From Psilocybe azurescens (lineage: Eukaryota; Basidiomycota; Agaricomycetes; Agaricales; Agrocybaceae), in contig JAJIRX010000569.1 of NCBI GenBank assembly GCA_023853785.1, positions 62,001-126,000 on the forward strand: 64,000 bases of DNA. The letters are read 5' to 3'. Below, piece after piece: positions 34,277-46,800 of the stretch. The stretch's first letter is position 1. Each line of letters opens with the position of its first letter. Below the pieces are notes generated by a model that did not search any database, was not told where the DNA came from, and saw only the letters and a list, made by a program, of their open reading frames with translations. The position numbers and the translations under genes are program-made.

Positions 34277-35609
34277 TTAGGAAAGGATGATGGGTTGCAA
34301 GATAAAGGGGAGGTAGAGAGTACTAAGAGTACCTAAGAGAAATCGCTATAGAAGATCCGAAAAATTGTCTGGACTGTCGGTATATAAACACCATTTTGGA
34401 GAACAAAACCGTAAACGAGAACTTCAATTTTAGGTCGTCTTCCTGAGTAAGTTGATTAGAACTTCTGTGACAGAATGTGACGTCCACAGCTAAACTCGGA
34501 CCGGGGCTTACTAATACCAGTGCTTCTTGCTCCCAATGCCTCCACATGAACGCCGTTTCCACCCAATGTAACTCTGCCGTATCTGTGGCCATTCGGTTTT
34601 TGCCAATCACATCTTCGAACCTCCATCATTATAGCCGTTATTCTGGTCAGGCAGATACACCAAAAATGCACTTAGTATCGACGGGGGACATGAGAATGTG
34701 ATGGGGAAGCAAGCGAGGGATTGATTCTGGATTGATTAAACTGGTAAGAATATCTGGAGCTAAGTGCAGCTTTGGGCGTATGACTTACATGGCGAGGTTT
34801 GATTCTGAGCTTGAAAATACGAAATTCATCCCCCCGTAAACCATTAACCTACTAACGCGGATCATACAAACCTTTTCAGCTGCAGTGTCAAGTGTTGTCC
34901 AGCTAATCTTGCTTGTTCCAAATAATGGTAAGGCGTCAGTGCAAATTCGTGTCCAGTCATTTTATTGAATTATTGTCTACAGCTCCTTTTCATCACAGGT
35001 CAAACTCACGGCACGCGGTCAAAGATAGGCTATTCTCTGAGGCTTAGAACCCATGCCTCATTCCCAGAGACCTGGATCGCCTAACGCTCCATAGGGCCTC
35101 GTATTTAAAACCTCTCCTGAGTGTTATCTTAACCATGTATTCGCATAAATGCAGGACACTTACGGTGTGTACACCTTTTCTTTTTCACCTTGTCTATTTT
35201 TTAGCGAATTCTATGACATCCGCTCTTTACCCTATGCGAGGCCTGCCTTCTGATGCCAGAGCCGAACAACATATGGCTTATTCCATGTATTCCCCAATTG
35301 AACAAGACGCTTATCCCTGCTTGGATGTTCTGAACCCCTTGAAATGAAAGGAAATACTTGACATTGGGCATGTTGAAACCCTCCGAACATCTACCAAAAG
35401 CGCGATACCAACGCCGAGGTAACGAACTTGCTTATTGTGAGGTGCCTTCCAACACAACCCTTGTCGATATCTCAAGAGTGGCGAATACCAAGCTTACAAC
35501 TTCCAGACTCTGGATCTGTCGTCTCAATGACCATTAACAGCAGGCATTTATCTGTGTAATTCTCCCTTCTCCCTTCTATCACTCTCAGAAATGTGTATTA
35601 TATAGGAAA
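34277..35609. other. Intergenic region
   Basis: About 1.3 kb with only short frames. The left part should carry the DUF202 promoter. Nothing else is supported. Confidence 0.35.
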
Positions 35610-36571
35610 ATGACAGTCAGTACTCCTGGTTTTGACTTTGTATTGATGCGAATAATTCCGCGTGTTTAGGCCCTCTTCTTTTAGGTGTCTTTTGTAAATT
35701 CCAGTTAGCATATTCTTATTCGGTGCACCTGCTCATAACAGTCATTTTATACCACAACTGTGCAGTGAATACGTACCTTTATGGTATTGTAACGTACCAG
35801 TATCTGAATCTTTTTATCTTTCATTCTCACCAGGTTCATAAAGGCTAACGAAGATTGCTTTCAACTTGTGCAGGATTCCGCGATGCTTTATGAGTCAAGT
35901 GCGTTGTGTACACTGCTAAACACTTTCGATGAGCAACTAAAATCTGTTCCTAAGAGCAATTATTTTAGTCCTTTTCATGATAGATACATTTCGTACAGCT
36001 TCATGAGTCATCTGGTTGCACTTTGCAAGTCGAGGAACTGATAGCGTCGAGTAGATTGATATACAGTATCTGTAAGTGAAAACGCGTAAGGCTCTCGGTA
36101 AGTCGTCCGTCAATATGCTAACTACCGTTACAGAATCAAGAACTACGAAAACCCTCTAGCACTACTAGGTGGGAGTGTTTCTTATCTTGGAATGTCCAGA
36201 AACCTCAAAACGTGGCACTCTTAGCACCCGTTTGGCCATACCCTGCTTCAATCTTTGCAAGCACTACGATAACTCTATTGACTCATTCAACTGGTAAGTA
36301 AAGACTGAGTTGCAATGGGCGCGAAAGTACTGGCGCAAATGATGCTCAGCCCGCTTCGCCTGACGAATTCTTATATGGCTGTCTCGTGCTGTTACCCTTG
36401 AGTTCGTTTAGCACAGGGACGGTTTTTGGGTTCAAGACTTGGAATACAGTGACAAGGTGAGCCACGCCAACATCTCATGGCGAAAATTTACATTCAATGG
36501 CGTGGCCTATACCTAGTTCAACTGACATGAGTAAAGCAAAAGTTCCCTGTTATCAGCATGGCTCTCATTAG
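35610..36571 (+). CDS. Tentative multi-exon membrane protein (DUF6534-like opening)
   Basis: Short exons with good splice sites join into a membrane-protein-like sequence. MTVSTP from 35610 splices to GPLLLGVF and then LNTYLYGIVTYQ, which resembles the first helix of the DUF6533/DUF6534 integral membrane families abundant in mushrooms. Later pieces are VLFMIDTFRTAS, an exon after the acceptor near 36,132 (RIKNYENPLALLGGSVSYLG), a hydrophobic exon (ALLAPVWPYPASIFASTTIT), and PDEFLYGCLVLLPLSSFSTG, then GTVFGFKTWNTVT. It ends at TAG 36569-36571. Joining the exon at about 36,215 needs one added base. The middle exons are uncertain, and the family assignment rests mainly on the first helix. It could be a decayed copy. 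Confidence 0.4.
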
Positions 36572-37005
36572 AAGTCGTTACAGATGTTGTAATATCCTGT
36601 AAGCTCGTAGGAGATGGAAAGCACCTGGATCTATCTAACAAAAGGCCCTTGTCAACAGGAACTCTACTTACACGCTCGCTAAATCGCGGACTGGCTTCCA
36701 AAGATCTGAAACCATTATCAGGCGACTTATGCGCACTCCCATCCAGACTAGTATGTCTTGCATACACCTACTCTTTATACCGGTGTCATAGAAAGATCAT
36801 AGTGGGGTGTTCTCCCTCTTGACACTTGCCTATTATCTCGATCTTCCGAATGCTCAGATCTTCGCAATATTTGGTTTGGCAATTGGGCGTCTTTGTGCAA
36901 ATGTGTGTGACTTGTCCTTTCGACACTCTTTTTCGTTTTCACAGATTGTCTCCCACTTGATGGAAACTCTTCTATGCCGCGAAACCTTGAGAGCTCCGTC
37001 GACAC
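36513..37005 (-). CDS. Tentative gene for a Ser/Arg-rich unknown protein
   Basis: Three minus-strand pieces read as disordered fungal protein: STELSRFRGIEEFPSSGRQ..., then RHTSLDGSAHKSPDNGFRS ending PRFSER, then CFPSPTSLQDITTSVTTSNE. A clean intron (GTAAGT...ATCCAG) separates the second and third. No start Met was found, and a stop lies just upstream of the first piece, so a 5' exon is missing. The tail overlaps the end of the plus-strand candidate by about 60 bases. No family is recognised. Confidence 0.28.
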
Positions 37006-37246
37006 AGTACGTCAAAATTGTCTTTTGTCCTCTTGAAAGCGTCCCATCAAAACTGTCAAGTGTGACCGTAAGGCTGACTATACACCGAGAAGTTCATTCA
37101 GACTTCAGTGGCAGACCACTTTCAAGCATCCCATCCCACAAGGCGTCAAAAACAGATGTAGAAAGGCAGGAAAGGTAGTAATTTTCATCTATGAAAGGCC
37201 GATGGGAGTGGAGCAGTGGTCTTCAGAACTATCGTTATCAATGTTT

Positions 37247-38724
37247 TTAGTCCTTCTTTATTTTATCGGAATTTAAAGTGTACAAAAGGCTGCCAAAGAA
37301 GACCATAAAGGCTCCTACACCTAATTGCGCATTCCATTCGGTACCGAACCACCACACACTGAAGCACAGGCTGAGAGCCTTGCGCACAGTGAGCGCAATG
37401 TTCGTGGAGACGGAGGAAACTTGCTGTTAAAGGGTTAATAAAAATACTCGGAAACAAGCGGTAAGGGCGTACCGAACTCAGACGGTTGACACCAGAGACA
37501 CAGATCAATTGAGTCAAAAAATTACCAGCGAGAATGGCAATAGATTGAATTGTCGACGTCTTTGACGATCGGTCATAAAGGCTAGTGATGCCTTGTTGTA
37601 TGTCGCGACCGAGGAACAAAAAAATGGGTAGTGAGAGTGCGTGCTACGAGATGTCAATGAATTTGTCTAGGAAAAGTATATGAGTATATTTACAGTGTAA
37701 AACATGCCTTCTTTCCAACATGGTCCGTATTTGGCATATGTCTGTTCTTGAAGCATACCCAGTAGCCCTCCACAGAAAAGAGAGATGGTGAGCATCGAGA
37801 TACCAGTGAAGTATTTACTGAAATCGTCAGGCGGTGTTAGCTGTTCTGTGTGTGAGTGGGCTCCAGATGCTGATCTTGATAAAGTAACCACGATCACTCC
37901 TGCAGTCACAGTTACAATGGATATCTAAAAACGATGGGATTGAGAAATGAAGGGAAAACATGTATTGGTGCACTTACCAGCTGCATAGTGGTGTACCGTT
38001 TCTTCAATACAAAATAACCGAAAACCATAGATACAGGAAGACCTGTAGATCTAAGAATTTAATATCCGCATCATATCGTCAACAATGTGGGAAAGACTGG
38101 CCTGCAGAACGAAAAACGATGAATATCGTAATGGGGACATTATAAGCAAAGGCCCAGTTGTTTAGCAAAGATCCACTTGTTAGAACCAGGACTTGTAGAG
38201 CCCATAGACTCAGAGGTACTTGTCGAGGTTTAAGCCGAGGGAAAATACCAGAATTTGAGAATGTCAGGAACGATGGCAAAGCCTGTGCTGAGATAAAGAA
38301 TGTCTGGCAAAAGGTCATGGCTGAACCTAGAAACGTATGTCAGATAATGAGCGAACTTTGGTATAGTAAGATAATGATTCGCAGATAAACACTGACCGAA
38401 ACGAGGGTTCATGTTGAGCAATTGCTCATATGAAATAACATTGCTAATCGAAAGATTCAGAGTCAACCAAGAACCATGTTGAAAGAGGATGCAACGAACG
38501 AGCAGCAGCCTCCAAAGAGCATAGATAGCGCCTGCGTCCATTTGAGATGATGTTTCTTACGAGGATGAAATGTTACATACCGTGTAAAAGTCGAGTAGCG
38601 CCGGTGCTACCTGAGATACGCCCACTTTAGGTGCCTTTTCTCGTCCAGACAGAACTTCTCCATTGGTTTGTGCAGTGGAAGGCGTCGAACCAGAACCCTT
38701 TGCATTCCTTCGTCGCGCAGCCAT
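37247..38724 (-). CDS. YEA4: UDP-N-acetylglucosamine/nucleotide-sugar transporter, YEA4/SLC35B4 type
   Basis: UAA-family transporters of this type bring UDP-GlcNAc and related sugars into the ER or Golgi lumen, in yeast for chitin synthesis. From ATG 38724 (MAARRRNAKGSGSTPS) a short basic leader runs to ALLDFYT. An intron then leads to ALSMLFGGCCSNVISYEQLL, matching the family's GGCCSN motif. SLLNNWAFAYNVPITIFIVF follows, then FRSAGLPVSMVFGYFVLKKR and VTAGVIVVTLSRSA. ISLFCGGLLGMLQEQTYAKY follows, and the C-terminal core is QVSSVSTNIALTVRKALSLC, WWFGTEWNAQLG and GSLLYTLNSDKIKKD, ending at TAA 37247-37249. About ten membrane segments are expected. No frame break was found. The exact sugar specificity is inferred from family. 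Confidence 0.87.
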
Positions 38725-39371
38725 TTCAGCGATGCACGAGTAGCAGACTGAAAGGTAGGGAAGAAAGCTGGAATACGTGTCCCGAGAATATTACATTCCA
38801 CGGACCCAGCTACAATTCACCACGATCACTGTCAGTGTCCTCGGAGGAGGCGGTGAAGGACTTTGAGCGTCGTCGCATCACATGCATGCGCCCACGACAT
38901 AGCGTGGAAGCTTGAAAGTTATTTTCGGAACCAGTCGGCTGTCGGCAACCTTTGATCCTATCCAATGCCCCTCTACAATTTGCGATTGCATGCTTGCTTT
39001 CCACTTCCTCATCGAATAGGTCGCGACAGCGCAACGCGTCATGACATGGACTCTGAGAGCTTCGGTCGACTTTTACAGCTTACTATACAATTCTCGGAAT
39101 GAATGAAGAGAAGAACGAGTGCGACGTCGACGTCTCGGGGTCCTTTGGAACTGTTGGGCTCCTCGGGTGCGATGCCCTCATTGACCGAGCATGGCCTCCC
39201 ACTACACTTTCCCGATGAAATGGCTATCCAAAAAGAAACAGATTTCATAATCTTGTCTTACTACCATTACAAATCCAACCACTCCATCCCCCGGCGGGTA
39301 CCATCGGAGGTGGAAGGTCGATTCTTGACGCGTGGCTATCGACTCGGGCGAACCATACTTACACTGGCTTT
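38725..39371. other. Intergenic region
   Basis: About 650 bases between the methyltransferase stop and the transporter start. It should contain the transporter promoter. The long plus-strand frame at 39103-39609 overlaps the methyltransferase antisense and is not supported. Confidence 0.4.
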
Positions 39372-40400
39372 TCATTCATTTACTTCATCGGGCTTGAGAA
39401 CTGCAGTGAATCGAAGTCGGGTATACATCATCGCCCACTTCCCACTGGCATCCCGACAGTCTCCGCGGCATCTCTCCTCGACATCTCTCATGATCTCGCT
39501 TGCTTCTTCATCCGTGAAATCACGCAAAAATGAACTGCGAACGAACAGATTGAGCCAGTCGTACAGCCCTGTCGGTAGCGGGGTGATTCGGGGCGTCAAC
39601 GAGATATGAGTTGGTTCAAATCCAGCTGTGACAAGCAGCTGTTCGGTTTTCTCGTCAGCTTGTTTCTATTAAATGTCTGTCCTCGGAAAGACGGTAACGA
39701 ACCTTGACATAGTCTTCCATCGACGGGAAATACCAGGGATCCAAATCTTCAGGATCCCGACCTTTGGATCGTACAACATCGTGTAATGCGGATCTCACAC
39801 CTACAGGATCAGTTAATAAATGCTGATGGATTCCCAACACAAGGACAAACCTATCGCATTCATGAATCCTCCCATCTCGGCGACAATTCTGCCTCCAGGT
39901 TTGAGAACCTTGCGAGCGCCGACGAGGACACCAAGGGGGTCTCTTTTGCACCAGTGCAAGGCGGCATTGCTGAAGACTGCATCAAACTTCTCCGGGAATC
40001 CAGGCTGATTCTGTGGATACTCCATGTCTTGTGCATCTGCGATAAAAGTGTGTCTGACACCGTTTTCCTTGGCTTTTGCGATCTACAAACACCATAGTTC
40101 AACACCGGCGCTTATTTGGGAATTGAGTGTGTTCATCTAGATTACCATGCCTTCACTGAAGTCAGTTCCGACCACGATACCTCCCACCCGTTGTTCAACG
40201 GCTTCCTGGATGATCTTCGTCACTTCACCGCTTCCACAGCCAACATCAAGGATTCGTTCCCCGGGCTGAGCCGCCAAGAGCTCAAGGACAGGGGCAGTAA
40301 ACGCAGACGAATAGACGAAAGATGCTGTCTTGTTATAGAGTGAAGCAGACCATCCCGAGGAGTCACGCTTGTCTGCGTTTCGATTTTCTGTCGATGTCAT
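39372..40400 (-). CDS. SAM-dependent methyltransferase (class I)
   Basis: This small-molecule methyltransferase is of the UbiE / trans-aconitate-methyltransferase-like group. From ATG 40400 (MTSTENRNADKRDSS) the protein reads SASLYNKTASFVYSSAF, then motif I, ERILDVGCGSGEVT, which binds SAM. The acidic residue for the ribose follows in VVGTDFSEGM. After an intron come IAKAKENGVRHTFIADAQDM, FDAVFSNAALHWCKRDP (motif IV), LKPGGRIVAEMGG (motif VI) and RDPEDLDPWYFPSMEDY. The last exon carries GFEPTHISLTPRITPLP and WLNLFVRSSFL, ending at 39372. Four or more exons join without a frame break. The methyl acceptor cannot be deduced. Confidence 0.85.
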
Positions 40401-41026
40401 GTTCTGGGGTGTTATTTAATGAATGTAATGTGGTATGTAGCATGCGACTAGTTTCATGTATATATGTGGTCTTAACTATGTGCTATCCACAGCTATCCAC
40501 ATTTACTGAAACGACATCTTCGGCCGACGTACGACTCTGCTCGGGAAGCCATAGAAACTCGCACCTATATACTTAACCGTACCCGTTAGCGATATCAAGT
40601 TGCTCTTCGGCCGACAACCTAATTTCATTCGCACTATACTGAGACGAATTCAAATGACACCATTCAAACGTGTCCCGGAACTCTCGAGTCTTACTGCAAC
40701 GATAAGATAGAAGACAGAACAGTGGACGGAACTGCAGGAGATAAACACTTTCAAATTTAAATACAAACTGATGCGGCTAATCCTTGAACTCATCGATGTC
40801 GTAAACCGACCGAGGCTGGTATACCGTCGCGTACAGTTTCACCGAAATTGTTGGTTGGAACCACAAACATAGAACGGTTAAGCACCGTAGAATCTCGTAG
40901 AATATTGGCATTGGAACACGGAATATACGAAATTTACAACACTAAACGGGTACAATTGGCTGCATTATAATGTCTGAAACATTGCTTTACTGAAGTATTC
41001 TCCCGGAGCCTACAATTGACTTGCAA
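40401..41026. other. Intergenic region
   Basis: About 625 bases between the Vip1 stop and the methyltransferase start, both on the minus strand. It should hold the methyltransferase promoter. No other feature is seen. Confidence 0.4.
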
Positions 41027-42169
41027 TCAAACAACGGTGGGAGCGGCCTGAGTCTTTGGGTCGGGAACAGCGGCCGAGCCAGGGTTTGTAGCAGCAGGAG
41101 CTGCCTGCGCTTTCTCTTGGTCCGCAATTCGGCGAGCTTCTTCGTGAATATCGAAGACTTGCTTTGACGTGTTGGTATAGAAAGCCGTGACCTTCTGACC
41201 GAAAGGTGATGATATGGCTCGTTGGTAGTACTAAGAATCGGAAAGTTAGCTAGGAATGATGTAATGCAATGACGATTTGTACGTACGTCATTGGCGACTT
41301 TGGAGATTCCCTTCTGCTCGTCGACGGCCTTTGCCTGTTGTGTAGCATTATCGACGGTTGCTTGGAGCTTGGCTGATACGGTTTGGTCTGGACCCAATGC
41401 ACGCTCGCCGATAGACTTATCCAAAGAATGGAAGTAGTTCAGGAATCTTGACGAGATGCCTTGTTTCTCTGAGAAAAAAATTATACGCGGTTCAATAATG
41501 CTATTGTAGACCATTGATAATACCAACACATACGGTCGATATCAATAGCGCGTTCCAAAATCTGGTCAGAGAGTTTGTATCCTCTTGCAAGATATTCAGC
41601 GGCAACTATATTCTTGATTAAAGTCTACACAAAATGAAAAGAAGAGTCTTTGCAACGTACTGCCTGCACGAGGTTTGTCGGATTGCTCATAGGTGTGGCC
41701 AGGAGCGGCATGATCTTCGTCTTGGTGGGCAACATCAGAAGTAACTGTGAGACTGGAGCCATCCAAGGCACCTCCATTGAGCTACGCGAATCAGATTGGT
41801 CCAAAATTTAGAGTAGAAGCACGTACCATCAGAGCCGTTTTGGCGGCGTTGGGCTTCTCGAACGAAATTATGGCATTGTTCCCTTTTTCCTGATAGTCAA
41901 TGGAAGTAATCCTATAGATCAAACGATTAGACTTATAATGAGGCTTGAGTTAGAATAATTCCCTACTTTCCGCAGAATCTATGCAAAGAAATGGTAGGTA
42001 AGAGTGGAGCATACGAAGCGAGTTAGCTTGGAGATGCATACGTGAAGAAGTCGTGCAATTGGGACTTGGTTGTGCTGGGAGAAATTCCAGATACCTGCAG
42101 ATGATTAGCAGAGAGAACTGGACACAGAGGATCAGAGGATATACTAACATTTACAGAGTAAGGAGACAT
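41027..42169 (-). CDS. vip1: RRM RNA-binding protein, Vip1 type
   Basis: Vip1-like proteins carry one N-terminal RRM and a helical tail; in fission yeast Vip1 is an RNA-binding protein of uncertain role. From ATG 42169 the exons give MSPYSVNVSGISPSTT, then HDFFTFCGKITSIDYQ and NAIISFEKPNAAKTALMLNG, the RNP2-like and RNP1-like strands of the RRM. After the RRM come SLTVTSDVAHQDED, YLARGYKLSDQILERAIDID and LNYFHSLDKSIGERALGPDQ, then AVDEQKGISKVANDYYQRAI. The Ala/Pro-rich end stops at TGA 41027-41029. About six short exons with ordinary introns join without any frame break. The promoter region (42170-42916) is shared divergently with the next gene. Confidence 0.87.
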
Positions 42170-42916
42170 GGTGGTAAAGAAGAGAAGAGTGGATTCCGGA
42201 AATAGGGAGCGCAGTCTTTGAAGTGCACCAGAATGATGTCATCACTCGCCCCTAATTGAGTCGTTTGCCATTTCATAATCTCGCCTCGACAGGGCCCAGA
42301 CCACTCAAATTGGTAATATTTCCTTGTCTTGTCCTCCGTGCATGCTTAACGATTACTGTTGAGACGCCGGTATGGAGGTTCAACGTTCAGCACCGCTATA
42401 GGGTGTCGTTGTGTACAAACCAATCGTAGGCTTAACACTGTGCGTATTGGTGAGCTTCATCGCCAAAATATGGCCTCCAAATAAAATAACGCGTCAGTCA
42501 AAGGGGCCTTTGTACTATGAATGCAGTTCCGGAAGTCTTGGCTATAGTATTGAATATTAAATATTGAAGATTCACCGGAGCTCCGAATGCACGTGATCTA
42601 CGGGGCCACAAATTGAAACGGAATTAAATTTCATTTCCATTTATAGTGCTTGCCAGAGATGCCTTTGTCTGCCTTTCGTTTCTTCCTCCTCCTCTTCTTT
42701 CACTCGACCTACTCTCCAAACATCTCATCTAGCTTTTAGCGTCGATAGAACGACTTGGATCATTCTTTTTTGATAGGCGTGAAATCTCTTGCTGTTCTGC
42801 TTTGGACTATTAGGCTTTTGGGTGTTACTACTACCCCAGGTTTCTGAAAACTAGGCGCTTGCTTCAAGTATCTTCAAGCTTGTAGCTGACGGTGAAAATC
42901 TTCGATCGACTGGTCT
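42170..42916. promoter_or_regulatory. Divergent intergenic promoter region
   Basis: This 750-base stretch separates the minus-strand vip1 start from the plus-strand start at 42917. A pyrimidine tract at about 42,676-42,710 (cttcctcctcctcttctttc) is typical of fungal core promoters just upstream of transcription starts. No gene is seen inside. Confidence 0.4.
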
Positions 42917-43881
42917 ATGAGCAGTAAGTGATTCTGCGATGACATTTGCGAGCTTTCAGGTCAATCATATCCCCTAAGGGCTGTAGGTGCACCACGAACT
43001 CGATCAAATAGAAGGAGCCACTTTGGTGGTTCAGGGAACGTCGAAAGTTGGTTCAGTTGTGGGAGTGCTGGGTCTCTTCACTTCATGAATGATGGTTAGT
43101 GTCTTCGAATCCATTCCAAATGTCGATTCGAATGTATTACCTTATAGACTCGTTTAATGACCGAAAAATCTCAGAGTCCAGAACGTATTTCCCATCATCT
43201 GCGTTGCAAGCCCTCGACTCCAATAGAGATCCCAAAAGATCAAGGAGATCACACAAACCCTTTGGAGACCAGCTTTCCTCGCCGGACCTTATCTTCGAGA
43301 TGTCTCCTTGTTCCGCTGAAAAGTCAGCGATCTCCAAGCGACATCCGTCCCCATCATCTTCCAGTCGCGAGAACGAACCTTTTATGTATTGTGCACCTCC
43401 ACTTGCAATTCATCCTACTGGGTATATCCCCCAGCTGCGGTCAAAGATACCTTGTCAACATCTCACGCCGTCCAGAAAGCCGAGCCTCATCCAGGTCGGA
43501 ACCGAATTCCAACATTTCGGCCAAACAAAATCCTCCCTGTCCCACCTTTCTGGCGGTGCGCAGGCGCTCAGCACTCCGATGTTCACGGTAGCAGGAGGCC
43601 GAACCCTACGACAAAAATTACGGGTTTCACGCCAATTATCGACCACCAGCCATCCAGTGATGAATCCCTCGGGCCAAAAAAACTGGTGTTGCCGCCACCG
43701 CCGCGCCGATCTTCCTACTCCTCTTCACCATGGATTCTGCCCGGAAGGGGGAGATCATCGTGAAGAAGACATATCTTACTCCCAGACTGATCCCAGCATT
43801 TTCGAATTCCATAACCATTTACTCCAACGGATGGAAAATCGAGATTCTTCTCGATTCAAGCCTGTTCATACCTGTCTTTAA
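42917..43881 (+). CDS. Unknown Ser/Pro-rich protein
   Basis: I do not recognise this protein. Exon 1 is only ATGAGCA (42917-42923) before a GTAAGTG donor. Exon 2 (42987-43094) reads PRTRSNRRSHFGGSGNVESW and SLHFMNDD, and exon 3 (43148-43881) continues in frame to KPVHTCL. Both introns are ordinary (63 and 53 bases), and the three exons join perfectly, which strongly supports a real gene. The protein is basic and Ser/Pro/Arg-rich without a clear domain. In part of exon 3 (43,440-43,760) a second frame is also open and looks more protein-like (SSDESLGPKKLVLPPPP), so a pair of compensating indels may be present. A further exon after the GTGTGTG near 43,883 is possible. Confidence 0.55.
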
Positions 43882-46800
43882 CGTGTGTGCACTCTCTCGT
43901 GCGCAATTATTTTCTCCGGTTGGTGTCCCTACCAAGTACCGATGTATTCATCTACTAATTAAAATCTGGTTTCGTTACTAGGTGCCCGTTGGCTCCGTCA
44001 TGACCCCCTTTCACCGTGGACGACCTCAAAATTATCTTAAGTGTTCATCATTTTAATACCTTAGCATTCCCCTTCTATTTGCCACCACTGCATCTTCATT
44101 TTCAATTTCTATCATTTGGAATCATGACCCATTCATAGATACAATCAGCATACCATTCTGTTCGAATTGCCATTCATTTACATCCGTACATAACTAGACA
44201 ATACCTCCTTCCATGCATCTCATATACATTTTCGTCAGCGGTCTCTCCGTTGCGCTGCTTTCAATCTGAGTGAGAATAAATCCTTTAATCTTTCAGTGAA
44301 AATAGATGTGAGGAATAAGCACTTTCAAAGCTCCGCGGCCTCAATCATGAATCCCCTGTTGTCGGTTTCGAATTTGACAAGATAAAGGGGTAGTGGTGCT
44401 TACAGTTTGCCAGCTTGACAAGTGGTGCGAAATATATATATAATGGGACGGGTTGCTTCTGTACATCATGATGAAACGAATACAGTGAAAGTCACCATAG
44501 GGCTTATGCTCCTGTTTTTCATGGGAAGCAGCTCGGGGATGGTCTGTTTTTAGAAACACTTACACCTGTTTAATTTATAGTTAGGTACGCTTTTGACGAT
44601 CATCAGTGACTATTTCAGACTCGCGCAACTCCCTTTTAGAAAGTATTGTGATTGTTATATCATGATCATCAGTACTTCGGCGGATCAACTTCATTGAATT
44701 ATTCGAACTAAGGTCGCGAATGGGAGAAACTGGTGAGCCTTTCATGGTCCGTTTCACCGTCGGTGCTTGTTAGGCTCACCGGGGTGATCGCAGTGATAAT
44801 TCAGGGCCATGGTGTAGGTCCTCATCATAAAACTAGGATGCAGAAATGAATCAACATGAGCTGTAATAACAATAATATACATAGTGCTAGTCGGGAGCGC
44901 CATACTTGGGAACTCGCGCTGTTGATGCTTCTATGGCGATGTAAATGCAGACCCGACTGATCCAGCATACTTAGGACCAAGTTTGAGCCCGACTGTGCAT
45001 CTTTGGTAATCTTTGGTAATCGCCGTTTGAGACCCGCAATAGATTGTTCAGTACTACGGGCCAGATGAATGGTCTGGATGTACCAACGGGGAAAAACAAT
45101 CTAGCAATGATAATCACTGAGTGTGAATTTTTGGGTGGCCGGATGATCTGCCTAAGTAGGGATCCATGTGCAACTCCTGTCGATATGAGCCAGAATTTCC
45201 CATCTATCTGACTCCCTCCTCATATATTGCACATGCATCTCCAAATGAACTATGGAGTGTCATTAGCATTGTTGGCTTTACGGAAACTTGAGCTTTCAGT
45301 CTTGTAGATCGTTAGGGGTATCCACAGTATCCTAGCCCACCATCATCCAAAGTGCCAGCTTCTTGATGGCATGGGCTAATAGAGGCATCCTCGAGGCAGA
45401 ATGCGTAAATCAACGCCCGCATACTATATGACAAAGGCAAAACCATCAACTTCGCAGACAGGGCTGTGCTTGTCTGTCTGGCTGTCGTCTTGACATCAAA
45501 GAAGCTTGATTACTGTGGACAAGTAATCACAGATGTGGAGTTCACATGAGCCTTCGCAGTGAAACCGTTTGACCGTCATCGATTTGTTCACCCATTTTAT
45601 TACAACAGATGAAGTTGAATGCGTTGCTTACTGTTTTTTTAAAGATAGTAATTGATACTAAGTCTAGTTCAAAAAACTTGATGTCTAACAGTGAACCAAA
45701 GTGACTCATCGAAGTATGTATCATACGCTTCAAAACTGAGTGGCCAGACTTGGGGCGCATGATACCTTCATCTATTAATCTGCCGTCGCTTAAGGAGTCG
45801 AAGCAAATAAAAATAGCGTCACCTAGATCCAGAGTTCAGAAATTTATGAAATATGTTCTCACAAGCATCTAGAAATTGATAAGTTGGGTCTGAGAGCGTG
45901 CGAGTTAAGGGAGCGTTCGGCACCTATTCCAAGACCAATTGACCGTCCAGTGGGAAAGAATGAGCAAAGCCGGCAGAAGCTGACATTCGAGGAGCAAAGC
46001 TGACGATAATTGATAATGGGAGAATTCGCTTGTTCCCGGAAAATCCTTTCTATTATCGCACTGAATGATGGATTATGGCGAAGAAGTCATTTTGCAAGCT
46101 CAGACCAGTTCGTATCAGTACCATGGTTCCTGAAAAGAGCGCCTGCGTAGAAGTGGCACTGAGTGGATATGACTGCGAGCAAAATAATGTAAAGATACTG
46201 GAAATCATGACACGGTCATGGAAAGCGCGATCGAAAACCGAAAAGTAGGCGGGATTAAAGATTAATGAGTATTGATGCCGCCCAGTGTATAGCACTTTAG
46301 AAAGAAAGAGACTGTGCTGGCGTGGGTTACTGCGAGGTGAGCGGCGAACGGCAAGCTAATTTTATGTTTACTTGTCAATTAGGCACAAGTACTGTCCATA
46401 GTGCGCATCGACACATATAGATTTGGCTGGCAGAAAAAGCCATGCCGCTGTAATAACATCAAGTATCGGCATAGAAAATGAAGTCTCTACATCGGAAGAG
46501 CCGCTTCGCAGATACGAGCTGATAAAGATATAGATAGCCTTTTGATCTATCAGCTCATCTGAGGATTCTCGGATGTAAGGAGGACAAGTCGATGAATATC
46601 TGCAGACTCGGACGGTCGAAGCGAGTAAAAACAACCGATATGGAGGAGATCAGGTACTGAAGGATGTCGACATTTGCGCCTTGGGGAATGACTATCGTAA
46701 CCTGGAGCACTGCAAGTATCGGCAAAAGCGCAGCATCATAATTAAAGAATTCTCGCGGTGCATGGGGAATGCGAGGCCATCGAGGGTGGTTCAACCAGGG

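Noticed and set aside
39103..39609. 168-codon plus-strand frame
   Set aside because: It is antisense to the last exon of the methyltransferase, which has clear family motifs.
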